DNA of 64,000 nucleotides, taken from Achromobacter sp. HZ34. GTDB lineage: Bacteria > Pseudomonadota > Gammaproteobacteria > Burkholderiales > Burkholderiaceae_B. The DNA is taken from NCBI RefSeq assembly GCF_002209485.1, contig NZ_NJIX01000005.1, positions 248,001-312,000 of the forward strand. Reading direction: 5' to 3'. The notes beneath the pieces are model-generated. The model saw nothing but the letters and a program-made list of their open reading frames with translations. It was not told the origin of the DNA and searched no databases. Of the stretch, positions 1 through 8,142 are shown piece after piece (the stretch's first letter is position 1; the number at the start of each line of letters is the position of its first letter). Both the position numbers and the translations under genes were made by a program.

Positions 1-372
1 CGCATCCACGGACTTGCCCGCGCTGTCGAAAACCACCAGATCCAGCGGCACGCCCAGGCGCTCGGCAAACGCATGCGCCAGGTCCACCGATACCCCGGCG
101 GCGCCCGTGGCGCCATCCCGGCGCGCCAGGATGGGGTTACCCACGTTGATGGAGGCGCGCAAGCGGCCCGTGGGGGTGAACTTGGCGACGATGGAGGAAT
201 CGATGGAAGAAGTCATGGGCTTTCCGTTTCTACGTTCAGGTGAGGCAGGAGTATGAGAGGACGCGGCGCCACCTTGGGCAGCCGCATTGCGGTAAACAGC
301 GGGCGCCACCAAGCCCCCTGCGGCGGTGAAAAGACAGCGCTCCACGAACCTTCTACGCGATACATCGGACAT
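1..372 (-). CDS. Tat-exported family 3 solute-binding protein (partial, 3' end outside window)
   Basis: A 124-residue N-terminal part is visible. The start ATG is at 372, behind a strong ribosome site (AAGGAGAAGG). The N-terminus carries a twin-arginine motif (SRRRFVER) and an alanine-rich stretch, so export through Tat is inferred. After about residue 65 the text (TGRLRASINVGNPIL, then VSVDLAHAFAERLGVPLDLV) matches the opening lobe of family 3 amino-acid-type periplasmic binding proteins. An internal ATG at 216 would give a form without a signal, but the upstream start has the better ribosome site and signal. It lies downstream of the metallo-hydrolase gene, probably in the same transcript. 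Ligand unknown; the C-terminal half is not visible. Confidence 0.75.
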   Translation of the reverse strand, partial: MSDVSRRRFVERCLFTAAGGLVAPAVYRNAAAQGGAASSHTPASPERRNGKPMTSSIDSSIVAKFTPTGRLRASINVGNPILARRDGATGAAGVSVDLAHAFAERLGVPLDLVVFDSAGKSVDA

Positions 373-467
373 TTTGCCTTCTCCTTATTTTCAGCCAGCT
401 TAATCGGCTTTTCGGGAACTCGACTATCCGCTTGATGCCGCGTATTTTCAACTGTGGCGCCCCCCCT

Positions 468-1235
468 TCACGCGCTATATCGCGCCACTTCGCCGCCACA
501 GCAAAGGTCGACCAGGCCGCCTTCCAGCGTTTCGCCAAACCAGGTGCGGATGGCGGCGCGCCGCTCACCCACGTACTCGGGCTGGCCGTCCGCATCGAGC
601 AGCATGCACAGGTCGTGGCCAGGCACCAGCAGCGTGGCCGGCACGCGTTTCCAGTAATCCCAAATGACCGCCAGGCTGGCACGGCTGGCGTCCAGGTCGG
701 CGGTGTCCGCCACCGTCATGGACAACAGTTCGGCGCGATTCTTGGCGGCATCGCCGGTGAACAGAATGGGACGCTCCGCGGCCACATAGAACACCAGGCA
801 ACCAGGCGTATGGCCGGGCGCGTCGATGGCGGTGAAGCCCGGCAGGAAAGCATCGCCATGCCGCACGCGGCGCACGCGGCTGGACGCGGCCAGTTCACGT
901 ACGTAGAGTTCGGGCAGCGGATTGAAGCCCGGTGGCTGGGCCGCGGCCCAGTTCAATTCGATGTCGCCTATCCACACCGTCGCATTGGGGAACAGCGTGA
1001 AGTTCACCGCATGATCGTAGTGCGCATGCGTCAGCACGACGTCGGTGATGTCCTGCGCCTTTACGCCTAGATCGTCCAGCTGCTTGTGCAGATAATGGCG
1101 TACGCCGAACGCGCCGACGTCGACCAGGATCTGGCGGCCCTCGCCGCGCAGCAGCGTGGTGGTGCTCCAGCCCAGCCCGCCGTGGAACAGCGCACGGCCG
1201 GGGAAGCCTTGCACCAGTACATCGATGTTGTACAT
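468..1235 (-). CDS. MBL-fold metallo-hydrolase
   Basis: A 255-residue metallo-beta-lactamase-fold protein with the intact metal motif HAHYDH at residues 70-75, followed by the downstream ligand regions APGHTPG, FTGDAAKN and VPGHD expected of a two-metal hydrolase. No signal peptide, so probably cytoplasmic. The start at 1235 has a GGAGCGAG ribosome site. It begins 14 bases after the Bug receptor stop, so the two are surely co-transcribed. Its family includes lactonases and thioesterase-like enzymes such as N-acyl homoserine lactonase; the context of receptor plus dehydrogenase favours hydrolysis of a lactone or ester of the imported acid, but the substrate cannot be read from sequence. Confidence 0.85.
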   Translation of the reverse strand: MYNIDVLVQGFPGRALFHGGLGWSTTTLLRGEGRQILVDVGAFGVRHYLHKQLDDLGVKAQDITDVVLTHAHYDHAVNFTLFPNATVWIGDIELNWAAAQPPGFNPLPELYVRELAASSRVRRVRHGDAFLPGFTAIDAPGHTPGCLVFYVAAERPILFTGDAAKNRAELLSMTVADTADLDASRASLAVIWDYWKRVPATLLVPGHDLCMLLDADGQPEYVGERRAAIRTWFGETLEGGLVDLCCGGEVARYSA

Positions 1236-1249
1236 GTCTCGCTCCGTTC

Positions 1250-2242
1250 TTATTGCGCGGTCACGCCGGCCTGCTGGATCAGCCTGCGAAAGCGTTCCAG
1301 GTCATCGCGCATGGTCTGCGTGAATGCCTCGGGCGTGCCCGCCACGATATCGTTACCGCCCTCGGTTTCCAGCTTTTGCACGACGTCCGGCATTTTCACC
1401 GCCTTGACCGCCGCATCGTGCAGGCGCGCGATGACGCGGGGATCGGTGCCTGCCGGCGCCAGCAATCCCTGGAACTGAGTGACGTTGAAATCCTTATAAC
1501 CCAACTCTTCCATGGTGGGCAGGTCCGGCAGTACGCCCGCGCGCCTGGGGCCCGAGACCGCGTAGCCGCGCAGGCGTCCGGCGCGGATATGCGGCACCGA
1601 GGTGACCACCGTATCGAAGGTAAATGTCAGCTGGCCGCCGAGGACATCGGTCAGCGCCTGGGCATTGCCCTTGTAGGGGGCGTGGGTCAGCTTGGTGCCC
1701 GTCATCACGCCCAGCAGCTCGCCCGCCAGGTGGCCGCCGGAACCGATGCCCGCCGACCCATACGACACCTGGCCCGGATGCGCCTTGGCCTCGCGCACCA
1801 GATCGTCCACGCTGTGGATGGGCGACTTGGCCGGCACCACCAGCACGTATTGATAGCTGGTCAGCTGCGAGATGGGCGCCAGGTCCTTCAGGGGATCATA
1901 GGGTGTGCTTTTGTACAGCGACGGATTGACCACCAGCGGGCCGCTGGCATCCAGCAGCAGCGTGTAGCCGTCGGGCGCCGCCTTGGCCACCATGTCGGTG
2001 CCTATCATGCCATTGGCGCCCGGCTTGTTCTCCACCACCAGGGCGACGCCCAGGTCGATCGACATCTTCTGCGCCACCACGCGCGCGGTGATGTCGGCCG
2101 CGCCGCCGGCCACATAGGGCACGATCAGGCGTATGGGACGCTCGGGATAGTCGGCCCGCGCCGGCGCGCTGGCTGCCAGGACCGCCCCGGCCACCACCAG
2201 CAGCGCGGCCGCCCGCCGGTAGAGTGATGGGATTGAATACAT
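1250..2242 (-). CDS. Bug/TctC-family periplasmic receptor
   Basis: A 330-residue tripartite tricarboxylate-type binding protein. A Sec signal peptide of about 30 residues ends at SAPARA, and the mature protein opens with YPERPIRLIVPYVAGGAAD, the family ligand-loop signature. The later family marks VENKPGANG, APDGYTLL and HAPYKG are all present. ATG at 2242 is chosen over an upstream in-frame GTG at 2257 because the ribosome site GAGGAGA lies between them. It is followed within 14 bases by the metallo-hydrolase. Bug proteins bind small carboxylates or amides; the ligand here is unknown and no TctA/TctB permease is in the window. Confidence 0.93.
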   Translation of the reverse strand: MYSIPSLYRRAAALLVVAGAVLAASAPARADYPERPIRLIVPYVAGGAADITARVVAQKMSIDLGVALVVENKPGANGMIGTDMVAKAAPDGYTLLLDASGPLVVNPSLYKSTPYDPLKDLAPISQLTSYQYVLVVPAKSPIHSVDDLVREAKAHPGQVSYGSAGIGSGGHLAGELLGVMTGTKLTHAPYKGNAQALTDVLGGQLTFTFDTVVTSVPHIRAGRLRGYAVSGPRRAGVLPDLPTMEELGYKDFNVTQFQGLLAPAGTDPRVIARLHDAAVKAVKMPDVVQKLETEGGNDIVAGTPEAFTQTMRDDLERFRRLIQQAGVTAQ

Positions 2243-2374
2243 GATGTCTCCTCGCACGCTGTGCTTTTGTTCTTTAAGACGTTCAGAGAGGAATCGAGGG
2301 GGCGGAGCCCCTTCTGGCCCCCGACAAAACTATCTATTGAGCGTCCAAGTCGGGGCCGCCGCCAATCCCGTCAA

Positions 2375-3436
2375 TCAATCCTTTGCATTCGCGGCGTGCT
2401 GGCGCAGCAGGGCCACTACCGCGGCATCCAGCTTGATGCCCTGCTCGCGCTGGCGGCGCAGCTTGCCCAGCTCGATCTCGCCCGGCACGATCACCGGCTG
2501 TCCGGCCACCGCCGGTTCGCTGCCGTGCAGAATGGCGGCGAAGTCTTTCATCCGCTCGGTCAGCCACTGCGGCGAACCCAACTTGGTGGTGTCGATGAGA
2601 ATGAAGAAATGCCCCAGGTTCTGCGCCTGCTCCGGTGCATCCGACCACGATTGCACATGCGTCAGGTACGCGGCGTTGGACAACAGGCCGGAGAACAGGT
2701 CCACCAGCAGGGCCAGGCCATAGCCCTTGTGCCCGCCGATCGGCAGCAGGAAGCCGTCCAGCGCGGCCTTGGGATCGGTCGTGGGCCTGCCCGCCGCATC
2801 CGTGGCCCAGTTGTCGGGAATCGACTGCCCCGCCTTCATCGCATTGCGGATCTTGGCGCGCGCCACCACGCTCATGGCCATGTCCAGCAGGAAGGGATCG
2901 CCGCCCGGGTTGGGCACGCCGAAACCCAGCGGGCTGTTGCCCAGCCGCGCATCGCTGCCGCCCCAGGGGGCGATGGTGGTGGTGGCGTTGCTGCCGATGA
3001 TGCTGGCGAATCCGGCCTGCGCCGCGATCAGGCCATAAGGCGAGATCGGGCCGAAGTGATTGCTGCCCCGTGCAAAGGCCACGCCCACGCCCTGCGTACG
3101 CGCCGCCTCCATCGCCGCGCGCAAGGCATGCATGCCGACCAGCGGCCCCACGCCGTTGTCGCCATCGACCAGGCGCAAGGCCGGCGCCGGTGCTTCCACC
3201 TTGATGCGGGCATGCGCGTTGATGCCGCCGATCTGCAGGCGTTCGCCATAGGACTCGATGCGCGAGAAGCCATGCGTGGACAAGCCGAACAGATCGGCCA
3301 GCAACAGCACTTGCGCGACGTCGGCGGCATCTTCGCGCGACAGGCCCAGGCCCTGGAAGGCACGCGTGCCCAGCTGGGTCAGTTCGGCCTCGTTGAAATG
3401 CGGGGTATCTTGCGAAACAGCGGCAGCAGTCGTCAT
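2375..3436 (-). CDS. Malate/L-lactate dehydrogenase family oxidoreductase (Ldh_2)
   Basis: A 353-residue NAD(P)-dependent 2-hydroxyacid dehydrogenase of the YlbC/YiaK/ComC type, distinct from classical lactate dehydrogenase. The STHG motif is at residues 53-56, the catalytic histidine sits in RGSNHFG near residue 127, and the conserved GGHKGYGLALLVDL segment follows. Length is normal. Two in-frame ATGs are possible, 3436 and 3451; neither has a strong ribosome site, and the upstream Bug stop lies only 10 bases from the latter. Flanked by two Bug receptor genes on the same strand, so it probably oxidises an imported 2-hydroxyacid or reduces the matching keto acid. The 132-base gap after its stop contains only a weak GC hairpin (about 2298-2327). 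Confidence 0.9.
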   Translation of the reverse strand: MTTAAAVSQDTPHFNEAELTQLGTRAFQGLGLSREDAADVAQVLLLADLFGLSTHGFSRIESYGERLQIGGINAHARIKVEAPAPALRLVDGDNGVGPLVGMHALRAAMEAARTQGVGVAFARGSNHFGPISPYGLIAAQAGFASIIGSNATTTIAPWGGSDARLGNSPLGFGVPNPGGDPFLLDMAMSVVARAKIRNAMKAGQSIPDNWATDAAGRPTTDPKAALDGFLLPIGGHKGYGLALLVDLFSGLLSNAAYLTHVQSWSDAPEQAQNLGHFFILIDTTKLGSPQWLTERMKDFAAILHGSEPAVAGQPVIVPGEIELGKLRRQREQGIKLDAAVVALLRQHAANAKD

Positions 3437-3461
3437 CGTGGTATTTCCCATACGTAAACCA

Positions 3462-4559
3462 TCAATCCGCGTGCAGATGCGCGCGGCGCACCACCTCGCC
3501 CCAGCGCTTTTGCTCGCTGGCGATGAAGGCGGAGAACTCCTCGGGACCGGCGCCGGACGGCGTGCTGGAGTCTTGCTCCAGGCGACGCCGCACCGTGTCG
3601 GAACGCAAAGCGACCAGCGCGGCCTGGTGCAGGCGAGCGATGGCTTGCGGCGGCGTACCGGCTGGCGCCAGCAGGCCGAACCATTGCACGCTCTCGAACC
3701 CCGGATAGCCCATCTCGGCCACCGTGGGCACGTCCGGCACGGCGGCCAGGCGTTGGGCCGAGCCGACCGCCAGCAGATGGATCTTGCCGGTCCGTGCATG
3801 CGGCAACAGGCCCGGCAGTCCGGCGGCGGCCGCGTCGATATTGCCGGACAACAGATCCGTCAGCTGGGCACCGGTGCCCTTGTAAGGCACGTGCACCACA
3901 TCGATATCGGCGGCCGTCTTCAACATCTCGAAGGCCAGGTGGCCGGCGCTGCCGTTGCCCGCCGAGCCGTAGTTCAGCTTGCCCGGCGCGGCCTTGGCCT
4001 TGGCCACGAAGGCCGGCAGATCCTTGACGTGCAACTTCTCGTTGACCGCGAACACCATGGGCAGCTTGGCCAGCAGGATGATGGGGGCGAAGTCCTTTCG
4101 CGGGTCGTAGGGCAGCTTGGACATCATGGCGGGATTCACCGCCAGCGTGCCGACGTGGCCCAGCAATAGCGTGTACCCGTCGGGGGCGGCGCGCGCCGCT
4201 TCCTGCGTCGCGATGGTGCCCTGGCCGCCGCCCTTGTTTTCCACGACCACCTGCTTGCCCAGGTCGCGCGACATTTCCATGGCGATGGCACGGGCGATCA
4301 CGTCGGAACTGCCACCGGGGCCGTAGGGCACCAGCAGCCGCAGCGCGTGGTCGGGCTGCCAGGCAGCGGGTGCGGCAGCCTGCTGCGCCACGGCGGGGAG
4401 CGCCGCGATGGCCAGCGACGAGGCCAGCAGCAATCGCGGCAGCAGTGACCGCGCCAAAAGCGGCGTTGGCGAATGCGGGGCGAACGCGGCCAGGGCATGG
4501 CGGGGAAGCGCGACCAGCGCTCGCCGGTAACGCGAGCGCCGGGGGATGGCATTGAGCAT
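3462..4559 (-). CDS. Bug/TctC-family periplasmic receptor with long N-terminus
   Basis: A 365-residue receptor that opens the minus-strand cluster. ATG at 4559 follows an AAAGGAGACACAG ribosome site. The region before the mature domain is unusually long, about 65 residues with two basic stretches (PRRSRYRRALVALPRH and later LARSLLPRLLLASS) before a signal core ending AALPAVAQQ. The mature domain carries DHALRLLVPYGPGGSSDVIARA, ENKGGGQGT, APDGYTLL and VPYKGTG. It faces the LysR gene at 4821 across a 261-base divergent promoter region, so LysR control of this gene is likely. A later initiation at an internal codon cannot be ruled out. Confidence 0.9.
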   Translation of the reverse strand: MLNAIPRRSRYRRALVALPRHALAAFAPHSPTPLLARSLLPRLLLASSLAIAALPAVAQQAAAPAAWQPDHALRLLVPYGPGGSSDVIARAIAMEMSRDLGKQVVVENKGGGQGTIATQEAARAAPDGYTLLLGHVGTLAVNPAMMSKLPYDPRKDFAPIILLAKLPMVFAVNEKLHVKDLPAFVAKAKAAPGKLNYGSAGNGSAGHLAFEMLKTAADIDVVHVPYKGTGAQLTDLLSGNIDAAAAGLPGLLPHARTGKIHLLAVGSAQRLAAVPDVPTVAEMGYPGFESVQWFGLLAPAGTPPQAIARLHQAALVALRSDTVRRRLEQDSSTPSGAGPEEFSAFIASEQKRWGEVVRRAHLHAD

Positions 4560-4729
4560 CTGTGTCTCCTTTCCCTTTCTTATTGAAGGTATCGGCGACG
4601 GCAGCCACGAATGGCTTGCTGTCATCGTGCGGAAAAGATGATGCGGGCGCGCCCTTATCCAGTAAAGTGCAAATATTCGAACGATTAATGCATGAAACAC
4701 AAGATTTGATCCAAGCCCCTTTTGGCTAT

Positions 4730-4777
4730 GGGCCTGGGCCTGGCCGTGGCCACGACTGGGCCGGGGCCTGGGCCTGG
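4730..4777. repeat. 14-bp direct repeat GGGCCTGGGCCTGG
   Basis: Two exact copies of GGGCCTGGGCCTGG lie at 4730-4743 and 4764-4777, within the divergent promoter region between the Bug gene and LysR and 43 bases before the LysR start. Each copy is itself built of GGGCCT hexamers and can pair with itself through GGCC. Function unknown; it sits where the LysR leader would be. Confidence 0.6.
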
Positions 4778-4820
4778 GGCCAGTACCTATATATCAACCA
4801 ACTCACCAAGCACGAGACTC

Positions 4821-5714
4821 ATGAAATTCGATCTGGCGGATTTACGGGGATTCCTGGCGGTGGCCGACCTGGGCAGTTTCCGCGCGGCTTCGCTTTCCAT
4901 GCACCTGTCCCAATCGGCCCTGTCGCGCCGCATCGACAAGCTGGAAGACGCCCTGGGCGTGGAACTGTTCAGCCGCAGCACCCGCAAGGTCGAACTCACG
5001 ACCATCGGCCGCGGCTTCGTACCCCGTGCCCGCAACGTGCTGAACGAACTGGAAAGTGCGCTGGTAGGCATCCAGGATGTGGCCGAACGCATGTCGGGCC
5101 TGGTCACCGTCGCCTGCGTGCCGTCGGCCGTGGCCTACTTCCTGCCCGCCGTCATGCTCGAATACCACCAGCAATATCCCCGCATCCGCATACGCGTGAT
5201 CGACGAATCGTCCTCCGTCGTGCTAACCGCCGTCGCGCGCGGCGATGCGGATTTCGGCCTGACCTACATCGGCACCCAGGACGCCGACATCGATTTCCAG
5301 CCGCTACTGGAAGAGCCCTTCGTGGCGGCGGTGCACAAGGACCACCCGCTGGCCCGGCGGCGCCAGGTCAGCTGGAAGGATCTCAGTGACTATGAATACA
5401 TCAGCCTGGCGCAAGGCAGCGGCAACCGCTTCCTGATCGATCAGGCGCTGGCGCACAGTGAAATCAAGCCCCGTTGGGCTTGCGAGGTGCAGCACGTGCC
5501 CGCGCTGGTCAGCATGGTCGAAGCCGGCCTGGGCGTAGGCGTGGTGCCGCGCCTGGCCATGCCGCCGGGGCGCCATGATGCGCTGGTCAGCCTGAAGCTG
5601 AATCAACCGGTGGTCAGCCGCACGCTGGGCCTGATCCAGCGCCACGGCCGCGCGCTCAGCCCCGTGGCGCAGCTATTGTTCGACATGGTGGTGAAACGGC
5701 CCGGCGGCCTTTGA
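4821..5714 (+). CDS. LysR-family transcriptional regulator
   Basis: A 297-residue LysR regulator. The winged helix occupies roughly residues 1-60 (DLADLRGFLAVADLGSFRAAS, then LSQSALSRRIDKLEDALGVELF), and the effector domain follows with the familiar GLGVGVVPRLAMP near residue 245. The start at 4821 is chosen because it places the fold start at residue 1, although the ribosome site is weak; an upstream in-frame ATG at 4722 would add a glycine-proline-rich tail unlike the family. Divergent from the Bug-dehydrogenase cluster, which it most likely controls. Confidence 0.9.
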   Translation: MKFDLADLRGFLAVADLGSFRAASLSMHLSQSALSRRIDKLEDALGVELFSRSTRKVELTTIGRGFVPRARNVLNELESALVGIQDVAERMSGLVTVACVPSAVAYFLPAVMLEYHQQYPRIRIRVIDESSSVVLTAVARGDADFGLTYIGTQDADIDFQPLLEEPFVAAVHKDHPLARRRQVSWKDLSDYEYISLAQGSGNRFLIDQALAHSEIKPRWACEVQHVPALVSMVEAGLGVGVVPRLAMPPGRHDALVSLKLNQPVVSRTLGLIQRHGRALSPVAQLLFDMVVKRPGGL

Positions 5715-5736
5715 GAAAGCGCAGCTCACCCATCCC

Positions 5737-5765
5737 GGCGTTTCGCGTCGCTGCCAGGAAACGCC
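5737..5765. repeat. Inverted repeat between convergent genes
   Basis: GGCGTTTC (5737-5744) pairs exactly with GAAACGCC (5758-5765) around a 13-base loop. It lies between the LysR stop at 5714 and the DUF3325 stop at 5805, where a two-way terminator is expected, but there is no T-run on either strand. Confidence 0.4.
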
Positions 5766-5804
5766 CGTGCCGCGAGCCATCGGCACCGCCGCCGTTTGCA
5801 GGGC

Positions 5805-6083
5805 TCAGGCCCGCCGCCGATCGTGCACGACCAGTGCCAGGAAAACCAGGCCTGCGGCCAGGCTGGTGCAGCCGCTATAGCTGACCAGGCCCAAGCCCCA
5901 GCCCTGGCGGCCGACGATGACCCACAGGGCCAGCAGCAGGCCCGTCCAGCCCAGAATCCGCAGCAGGCGCGTGACGCGGGCCGACAACGCGCGGCCGAAC
6001 AGGTCTTCCTGATGCCTGTCCATCGCAAAAGCCAGCGCCGCGAAGGCAGCCACGCTGATCAACAACGTCCACAGGTGGATCAC
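5805..6083 (-). CDS. DUF3325 small inner-membrane protein
   Basis: A 92-residue protein with three hydrophobic helices: one at the N-terminus (LWTLLISVAAFAALAFAM), one in the middle (LGWTGLLLALWVIVG) and one near the end (GCTSLAAGLVFLALVV). The order and length fit DUF3325, a family usually encoded beside PepSY and DUF3649 proteins in siderophore uptake loci. Its start overlaps the stop of the PepSY gene by ATGA, so translation is coupled. It is the last gene of the locus. No biochemical role is established for this family; a helper function in ferric-siderophore reduction or export of electrons is only a guess. Confidence 0.8.
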   Translation of the reverse strand: MIHLWTLLISVAAFAALAFAMDRHQEDLFGRALSARVTRLLRILGWTGLLLALWVIVGRQGWGLGLVSYSGCTSLAAGLVFLALVVHDRRRA

Positions 6084-7774
6084 GCGCCCTCCCGTGTGAC
6101 GGCGGCAGGGCGCGCCGCGCCAGTGCCAGTGCCGGCATCCTGCCCCACCCTGTCACCCGCGCGCGGACCCGCCTTGCGCGCCGGCTTCACACGCGGCTTG
6201 TGGTGTTGCGCCGTCAACGCCAGCATGACGTGCAGCAACGCCAGCGCCCACGCCATCAGGTCCACACCGGCATACACCCAATCGCCCACGGCAACGCTGC
6301 GCCAGAATGGCCGCGAGGTGGTCAAGGCATTGAGCACCGGCAACAACGCCAGCATGGCGGCCGCCAGCCACAACAACTCGATCCAGGCGCGCCGCGCAGG
6401 CCGCGCCAAGGCATACAGGAGGGTCCCCGCCCACACGCCGAAAAAGACATTCACTTCCGCGGCGCCGCGCCCGCCGAGATCCACCGGCAACAGGCGATTG
6501 CCCCACAGGTAAGCCGTCATGGCGACCGACAACCCGGCAATCGCCGCGATGTTCAGCCGCTCCACCAGTCGAAAACCGAAATAAGGCTTCATTGGATCGG
6601 GCAACTGCTGGCGACGCTTGACCGTCCACATCACCAGCCCGGTACCGACCATGGCCGTTCCGGCCAGGCTGACGATGAAATACAGCCAGCGTAACTGCAG
6701 ATCGCTGAACCGGCCCAGATGCAAGGCATACATCACGCCGCGTGTCTCGGCAGCGGGGCCGACCTGGTCGTGCACCTCGATCAGCTTGCCGCTGACGCCG
6801 TCGAACAGCAAATACTGTGGACTCATGGAAACGCGCGCGCCATCGGCCGGCGTCAACGCGACACGGGCGCTGCTGTCGCCAGGATTGGCGACGGTCACCC
6901 GGCCGACCTGGTCCTTGCCCCACCGCGCCTGCGCTTGCCTCACCATTTCATCGACGGGCGCCAACGGCGCCGCCACCCCCGTCGCCTTGCCCGGCTGCAG
7001 GAACGCATTGACCTGCGTGGTCAACTCCTGCCGCTGCGCCGGCGACTTGTACGCCGCCTGGTCGCCCCAAGGCATGTAGAGAGCCATCAGCGTGACCAGC
7101 CCGGTGTAGGTGATCATTGCGTGAAACGGCAGGCCGAACACCGACAGCGCATTGTGCGCGTCGAGCCAGGACCGTTGGCCCTTGCCCCAGCGGAAGGTGA
7201 AGAAGTCGACGAAGATCTTCTTGTGCGTGATGACGCCGCTGACGATGGCCACCAGCATGAACATGGCGCAGAAGCCCGCCAGCCATCTCCCCCACAAGAC
7301 AGGCATGTAGTAGAACTGGAAATGGAAGCGGTAGAAAAACTCGCCCCCCAGGGTATCGCGCGCCTTTATTTCCTCGCCGGTAGCGGGATTGAAGTTGGCG
7401 CTGCCGAACGTGCGCCGCCCGCCAGGGGCAGCTTGCGGCATGCGCCAGAACGCCGATGCCGTGTTGCTGCGCACCGTCGGCAGGGTCAGGCTCCATTGGG
7501 TGGTACCCGCGGCCACCTGTCCCAGATGATCGGCCACCCGTTGCGCCACTTCGGCCGCGTCCGTCTGCGCCTGCCGCACGACTTCCGGGCGCATCCAGTC
7601 CGACAGTTCTTCCTTGAAATAGCTGACCGTGCCGGTGAGGAACATCGCATACAGCAGCCAGCCGACCAGCAGCCCCGACCAGGTGTGCAGGTCGGACATG
7701 GTCTGGCGAATGCCGCGCGGCTTGGGCGTGGCCGTCGTGGGGTCGGCCTTCTGCGTGGAGACTCCGTTCTTCAC
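6080..7774 (-). CDS. PepSY-associated transmembrane protein, putative siderophore-iron reductase
   Basis: A 564-residue PepSY_TM family inner-membrane protein. The first helix follows LHTWSGLLVGWLLYAMFLTG near residue 30, a large periplasmic PepSY-containing part comes next, then a second helix near LAGFCAMFMLVAIVSGVIT, a histidine-bearing helix (NALSVFGLPFHAMITYTG), and several helices in the C-terminal third. Histidines in the membrane helices fit haem ligation; related proteins (FpvG, FoxB) reduce iron released from siderophores. It overlaps DUF3649 upstream and DUF3325 downstream by ATGA. The C-terminal tail after about residue 530 is basic and low in complexity, probably cytoplasmic. Confidence 0.87.
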   Translation of the reverse strand: MKNGVSTQKADPTTATPKPRGIRQTMSDLHTWSGLLVGWLLYAMFLTGTVSYFKEELSDWMRPEVVRQAQTDAAEVAQRVADHLGQVAAGTTQWSLTLPTVRSNTASAFWRMPQAAPGGRRTFGSANFNPATGEEIKARDTLGGEFFYRFHFQFYYMPVLWGRWLAGFCAMFMLVAIVSGVITHKKIFVDFFTFRWGKGQRSWLDAHNALSVFGLPFHAMITYTGLVTLMALYMPWGDQAAYKSPAQRQELTTQVNAFLQPGKATGVAAPLAPVDEMVRQAQARWGKDQVGRVTVANPGDSSARVALTPADGARVSMSPQYLLFDGVSGKLIEVHDQVGPAAETRGVMYALHLGRFSDLQLRWLYFIVSLAGTAMVGTGLVMWTVKRRQQLPDPMKPYFGFRLVERLNIAAIAGLSVAMTAYLWGNRLLPVDLGGRGAAEVNVFFGVWAGTLLYALARPARRAWIELLWLAAAMLALLPVLNALTTSRPFWRSVAVGDWVYAGVDLMAWALALLHVMLALTAQHHKPRVKPARKAGPRAGDRVGQDAGTGTGAARPAAVTREGA

Positions 7775-8061
7775 AGTCCCGCCCCTCCCCGCGTCGCCAG
7801 GCTCGCCATCAACAACAGCGGTGCCGCGACGACCAGCAGTCCTACCCAGGCCCGCAACGCGCTACGCACGGCGAACACCCACACCACCGCCCCGGCATAC
7901 AGCGCGAAGCTGGCCAATTGCCCGGTCAGCACCGCTTGCGCGCGCGTCATGGGCAAGGCCAGCACCGCCACGCTGAACAGCGCGGCCAGGCCGTAGCCGC
8001 CGACGATGGCGGCCACGATGCGGGACAGCAGAGGAAAAACAACAGGTATCTTCAAAGCCAT
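7771..8061 (-). CDS. DUF3649 small membrane protein of iron-uptake locus
   Basis: A 96-residue protein with three hydrophobic segments (IVAAIVGGYGLAALFSVAVLALP, LASFALYAGAVVWVFAV, AWVGLLVVAAPLLLMASL). The pattern and position directly before a PepSY protein identify DUF3649, found with TonB siderophore receptors. ATG at 8061 is used; a GTG one codon earlier is also possible, and no strong ribosome site is seen. The stop overlaps the next start by ATGA. The 81 bases between this gene and the receptor stop hold no clear terminator, so read-through from the receptor is expected. Confidence 0.82.
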   Translation of the reverse strand: MALKIPVVFPLLSRIVAAIVGGYGLAALFSVAVLALPMTRAQAVLTGQLASFALYAGAVVWVFAVRSALRAWVGLLVVAAPLLLMASLATRGGAGL

Positions 8062-8142
8062 CACAAGGTCCGCCGCGAAGCGGGCTTAAAACACGCGCCG
8101 CCGTCAAGGAGGCTTGAATACAGGACCCGCCGCGCAGCAGGC